Shown here: one piece after another, positions 61,396-64,000 of the stretch
How positions within the stretch are numbered: the first letter of the stretch is position 1
How the letters are laid out: the number at the start of each line of letters is the position of its first letter
NCBI RefSeq assembly: GCF_000971135.1
Contig: NZ_BBLW01000004.1
Coordinates: 124,001 to 188,000 of the forward strand
Length of the DNA stretch: 64,000 nucleotides
Source of the DNA: Demequina phytophila
Lineage (GTDB): Bacteria > Actinomycetota > Actinomycetes > Actinomycetales > Demequinaceae
Direction: 5' to 3'
The notes under the pieces: model-generated
Databases searched by the model: none
Seen by the model: the letters and a program-made list of their open reading frames with translations, nothing else
What the model was told of the DNA's origin: nothing
Position numbers and translations under genes: made by a program

Positions 61396-62250
61396 ATGAC
61401 CACCTATGCCGTCACCGGGGCCAGCGGCCAGCTGGGCCGCCTGATCGTCGAGAGCCTCCTCGCTCGGGGCGCGCACGCCGCCGACGTGGTCGCGATCGCG
61501 CGCACCACCGCCAAGGCCGAGGACCTCGCCGCGCGCGGCGTCGCCGTCCGCCACGGCGACTACACCGACCCCGCCTCCCTGGACGCGGCACTCGCGGGCG
61601 TCGACCGCCTGGTGCTCGTCTCGGGCTCCGAGGTGGGCCGGCGCGCCGCGCAGCACGCCAACGTGATCGGCGCCGCCGAGCGCGCGGGCGTCTCTCGCAT
61701 CGTCTACACGTCCCTCCTGGGCGCCGACACCACCAGCAACCCGCTCGCCCCCGAGCACCTCGCGACCGAGCAGGCGCTCGCCGCCTCCCCGATCGCCGCG
61801 ACGATCCTGCGCAACTCCTGGTACCTCGAGAACTACACGGGCCAGCTCGACACCTACGCCCAGACGGGCACCGTGCTCGGCGCGACCGGCGGCGCGACCA
61901 TCGCCGCCGCGACCCGCGCGGACTACGCCGAGGCCGCCGCGGTGGCGCTGCTCCAGGACGCCGAGGGCGACACCTACGAGCTCGCGGGCACGCGCTTCAC
62001 GCTCGCGGACCTCGCCGAGGCCGCGTCGACCGTCACGGGTGCGGAGATCACGCACTCGGACGTCACCGTCGAGCAGCTCGCCACCACCTTCCAGGAGGTC
62101 GGGATGGACGCGGGCGCCGCTGGCTTCTGGGCCGCGATCGACGGCTCCATCGCCAAGGGCGAGCTCGACACCGACAGCACCGCGCTCGAGCAGCTCATCG
62201 GCCGGCCCGCGACCCTGCTCGCGGACGCGGTCGCGGCCGCCCGCGCGTAA
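61396..62250 (+). CDS. NAD(P)-dependent quinone oxidoreductase-like (QorB/YtfG, NmrA family)
   Basis: 284 residues. TGASGQLGR (about 7-15) binds NAD(P); VYTSLLGAD and RNSWYLENY fit type-2 quinone reductases. It would reduce toxic quinones in the cytoplasm. GGAAGGACATCGCC precedes the ATG. The pair with the HxlR gene interrupts the usual lysA-hom neighbourhood. Confidence 0.85.
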   Translation: MTTYAVTGASGQLGRLIVESLLARGAHAADVVAIARTTAKAEDLAARGVAVRHGDYTDPASLDAALAGVDRLVLVSGSEVGRRAAQHANVIGAAERAGVSRIVYTSLLGADTTSNPLAPEHLATEQALAASPIAATILRNSWYLENYTGQLDTYAQTGTVLGATGGATIAAATRADYAEAAAVALLQDAEGDTYELAGTRFTLADLAEAASTVTGAEITHSDVTVEQLATTFQEVGMDAGAAGFWAAIDGSIAKGELDTDSTALEQLIGRPATLLADAVAAARA

Positions 62251-62263
62251 CCCGCACGGCCCC

Positions 62264-62473
62264 TCAGAGGTAGCGCGCCTCGTCGCCGCCCTCGTCCCCC
62301 TCGGGCTCGTCCTCGAGGGGGACCACGGGGCCGTCGGCGGGCGCCTCCTCGTCGATCTCGTCCTCGGGGTCGACGGAGGCGTCGTATGCGGTGCCCTCAC
62401 CCTCCCGCTCGCGCTCGGCGGCGGCCTCCATCCGGGCCATCGCCTCCGCGTCGTCGGCGAACTGCTCGCTCAT
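62264..62473 (-). CDS. Small acidic protein, unknown
   Basis: 69 residues, more than a third Asp/Glu, probably disordered. GGAGGT lies 7 bases before the ATG, a strong ribosome site, which supports reality despite the low complexity. Convergent with the reductase gene 13 bases away, no terminator seen. Confidence 0.65.
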   Translation of the reverse strand: MSEQFADDAEAMARMEAAAEREREGEGTAYDASVDPEDEIDEEAPADGPVVPLEDEPEGDEGGDEARYL

Positions 62474-62507
62474 CTCGCACCTCCTCGTGCGCGCTTCCTG
62501 CGGCGCA

Positions 62508-62663
62508 TCAGCCCTCGTGATGGCCGAGCGGATGCAGGATCTCCATGTCGACCGCGGCCAACGGGATCACGTCGCCCGCGTCGTCGTCGGTCTCGTCCTC
62601 CCACTCGTCGGTCGGGGCGGGATCGAAGACTCCCAGGTGCGGCTTCTCGGCTCCGGCGGACAC
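62508..62663 (-). CDS. Small acidic protein, unknown
   Basis: 51 residues from GTG 62663 with AAGGGAG 6 bases upstream. Acidic centre (DEWEDETDDDAGD) and a non-repetitive C-terminus (VIPLAAVDMEILHPLGHHEG). Lies between lysA and the other small acidic gene on the same strand. No family recognised. Confidence 0.6.
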   Translation of the reverse strand: MSAGAEKPHLGVFDPAPTDEWEDETDDDAGDVIPLAAVDMEILHPLGHHEG

Positions 62664-62742
62664 GGCGGCTCCCTTCGTTCGCGGGGACTCCCTCCCAGTG
62701 AACCGCGCCCGCCGCGCACGCGCGAGCGGAGGCGCGGCCGGC

Positions 62743-62753
62743 GGGACGATGCG
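62743..62753 (+). repeat. GGGACGATGCG copy just after lysA
   Basis: Ends 6 bases beyond the lysA stop (minus strand) and continues CCGGCTCA. Intergenic, single copy; a GACGTCCC 20 bases away inside lysA is only a partial partner. Confidence 0.55.
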
Positions 62754-62758
62754 CCGGC

Positions 62759-64000
62759 TCAGTCGGGCGCGACGTCCCAGCTGAAGAGGTCCTCGAGGGT
62801 GTCGCGGCGGATCAGCACCTCGGACGCGCCGTCGCGCACCGCGACCACGGCAGGCCGCAGCACCGCGTTGTAGTTCGACGCCATCACGCGCCCGTACGCG
62901 CCGGTCGCGGGCACCGCGAGCAGGTCGCCGCGCGCGACGTCGTGCGGCAGGTCGACGTCGCGGACCACGATGTCGCCGCTCTCGCAGTGCTTGCCCACCA
63001 CGCGGCTGAGCGCCGGCTCCGCCTCGGACAGGCGCGACGCGATGGTGGCGGTGTACTCCGCGCCGTAGGTGATGGTGCGCATGTTGTCGCTCATGCCGCC
63101 GTCGACCGCGACGTACTGCCGCGAGCCGCCGTCGTCGAGGCCCACCTGCTTGACCACCCCCACCCGGTAGAGCGTGAGGCCCGCGGGGCCCGCGATCGCG
63201 CGGCCCGGCTCGATCGACAGGTGCGGCCACGTGCCGCCCACCTTCGTCACCGCCGCGGCGACGGCCTCGGCCATCCCGGCGGCGGCATCGTCCGGCGTCA
63301 GCTCCTCGCCGTGCGGCGTGTACCGGATGGCGTAGCCGCCGCCCAGGTCGACCTCGGGGAGGTCGGCGCCGAGCTCCGCCAGGAAGGCCGCGCGCAGGCC
63401 GAGCATGCGCTCGGCGCTCTCCTGGAACGCCTCGATGGACAGGATCTGGCTGCCGATGTGGGTGTGGATGCCGCGCAGGTCGATGCCGGCGGCGTCGTGG
63501 CAGGCCACCAGCGCGTCGAAGGCGGCGCCCGAGGCGAGCGACAGCCCGAACTTCTGGTCCTCGTGGGAGGTGGCGATGTACTCGTGCCCGCCGGCATGCA
63601 CGCCGGTGGTGACGCGCACCAGGACCGGCGCGGTGGTGCCGAGCTCGCGCGCGATCTGGTCGAGGGTCTCGATCTCGGTGAACGAGTCGACGATGATCCG
63701 CCCCACGCCCACCTCGAGCGCGCGCCGCAGCTCCGCGTCGGACTTGTTGTTGCCGTGCAGCCCGATGCGCGCCGCCGGCATGCCGCCGCGCAGCGCGAGC
63801 TCGAGCTCGCCGCCGCTGGCGACGTCCATGCTGAGGTCCTCGGCGCGCATCCAGCGCGCGACCTTCGAGGACAGGAACGCCTTGGACGCGTAGTAGACGT
63901 CCACCTTGGCGCCGTGGCGGCCGAAGGCGGCGGTGAACGAGTCGCGGAACGCGGCGGCGCGCGCCCGCATGTCCTCCTCGTCGACCACGTACAGCGGGGT
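62759..64000 (-). CDS. lysA: Diaminopimelate decarboxylase (5'-truncated)
   Basis: 413 codons are visible; the true N-terminus lies beyond the right edge, the first visible residues being TPLYVVDEED. PLP lysine in VYYASKAF, GLHGNNKSD, phosphate-binding GGGYAIRYT, EPGRAI, the CESGD active-site cysteine and the terminal YGRVMASNYN. Makes lysine from meso-diaminopimelate. In actinobacteria it normally sits directly before hom, as it does here apart from the inserted genes. Confidence 0.95.
   Translation of the reverse strand, partial: TPLYVVDEEDMRARAAAFRDSFTAAFGRHGAKVDVYYASKAFLSSKVARWMRAEDLSMDVASGGELELALRGGMPAARIGLHGNNKSDAELRRALEVGVGRIIVDSFTEIETLDQIARELGTTAPVLVRVTTGVHAGGHEYIATSHEDQKFGLSLASGAAFDALVACHDAAGIDLRGIHTHIGSQILSIEAFQESAERMLGLRAAFLAELGADLPEVDLGGGYAIRYTPHGEELTPDDAAAGMAEAVAAAVTKVGGTWPHLSIEPGRAIAGPAGLTLYRVGVVKQVGLDDGGSRQYVAVDGGMSDNMRTITYGAEYTATIASRLSEAEPALSRVVGKHCESGDIVVRDVDLPHDVARGDLLAVPATGAYGRVMASNYNAVLRPAVVAVRDGASEVLIRRDTLEDLFSWDVAPD

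Overview
The window is 64 kb of very G+C-rich DNA (roughly 70% or more by eye) from an actinobacterium. The conserved order lysA - hom - thrC - thrB - (insert) - rho - (insert) - rpmE - prfA - prmC - sua5 - wecA - atpI - atpBEFHAGDC - nucS is the actinobacterial arrangement. NucS mismatch repair, a GlgE glycogen pathway, a DivIVA-type giant coiled coil and many leaderless genes point the same way. Plant-galactan degradation and an M6 protease suggest Micrococcales (Cellulomonadaceae/Demequinaceae-like), but that placement is inference.

Layout. 1-2617: 3'-truncated secreted nuclease/5'-nucleotidase (minus). 2784-6241: short-chain dehydrogenase, an unknown small protein and glgX (plus). 6299-16390: galactan-utilisation locus, all minus, transcribed ganA (GH42) - ganS - ganP - ganQ - ganB (GH53), with LacI-type operators upstream of ganA and ganB. 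16716-20928: glgE - 16-codon coupler - glgB. 21065-23875: CnoX/YbbN-like protein, lipoprotein and membrane protein (minus). 24023-27566: 1045-residue coiled-coil protein with 29 consecutive 11-residue repeats, plus a small partner. 27746-31141: two alpha/beta hydrolases, a zinc-ribbon-like protein and a GH1 beta-glucosidase. 31291-43509: nucS, the complete F1Fo ATP synthase and the translation/cell-wall genes upstream of it. 43738-48266: secreted M6 protease and rho. 48611-50512: DUF6325-like, SHOCT and DUF389 proteins. 50577-54884: TetR-controlled heterodimeric ABC exporter. 54935-57474: acetyltransferase, FUSC protein, TRIC-like channel. 57512-60805: thrB, thrC, hom. 60890-62250: HxlR regulator divergent from a quinone-reductase-like gene. 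62264-64000: two tiny acidic proteins and lysA, which runs off the end.

How the genes work together. GanB cuts galactan outside the cell, GanSPQ imports oligosaccharides (no ATPase gene is present, so a shared one is implied) and GanA splits them. GlgE and GlgB build alpha-glucan and GlgX trims it. Hom, ThrC and ThrB make threonine and LysA makes lysine. WecA, AtpI and ATP synthase form one tightly overlapping run.

The most unusual signal is a 10-bp word, GGACGATGCG, found at least 25 times (13 on plus, 12 on minus) both inside genes and between them. In spacers, pairs of copies form hairpins, most strikingly a perfect 18-bp stem at 50521-50560 between convergent genes. This layout resembles DNA-uptake sequences of naturally competent bacteria. 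The function is not proven. Other notable points are the hendecad-repeat protein, the glgE/glgB coupler ORF, a hairpin that hides the ganA ribosome site, and ten leaderless promoters of the form TANNNT-N6/7-RTG. I saw no tRNA, rRNA, CRISPR array, insertion sequence or prophage.
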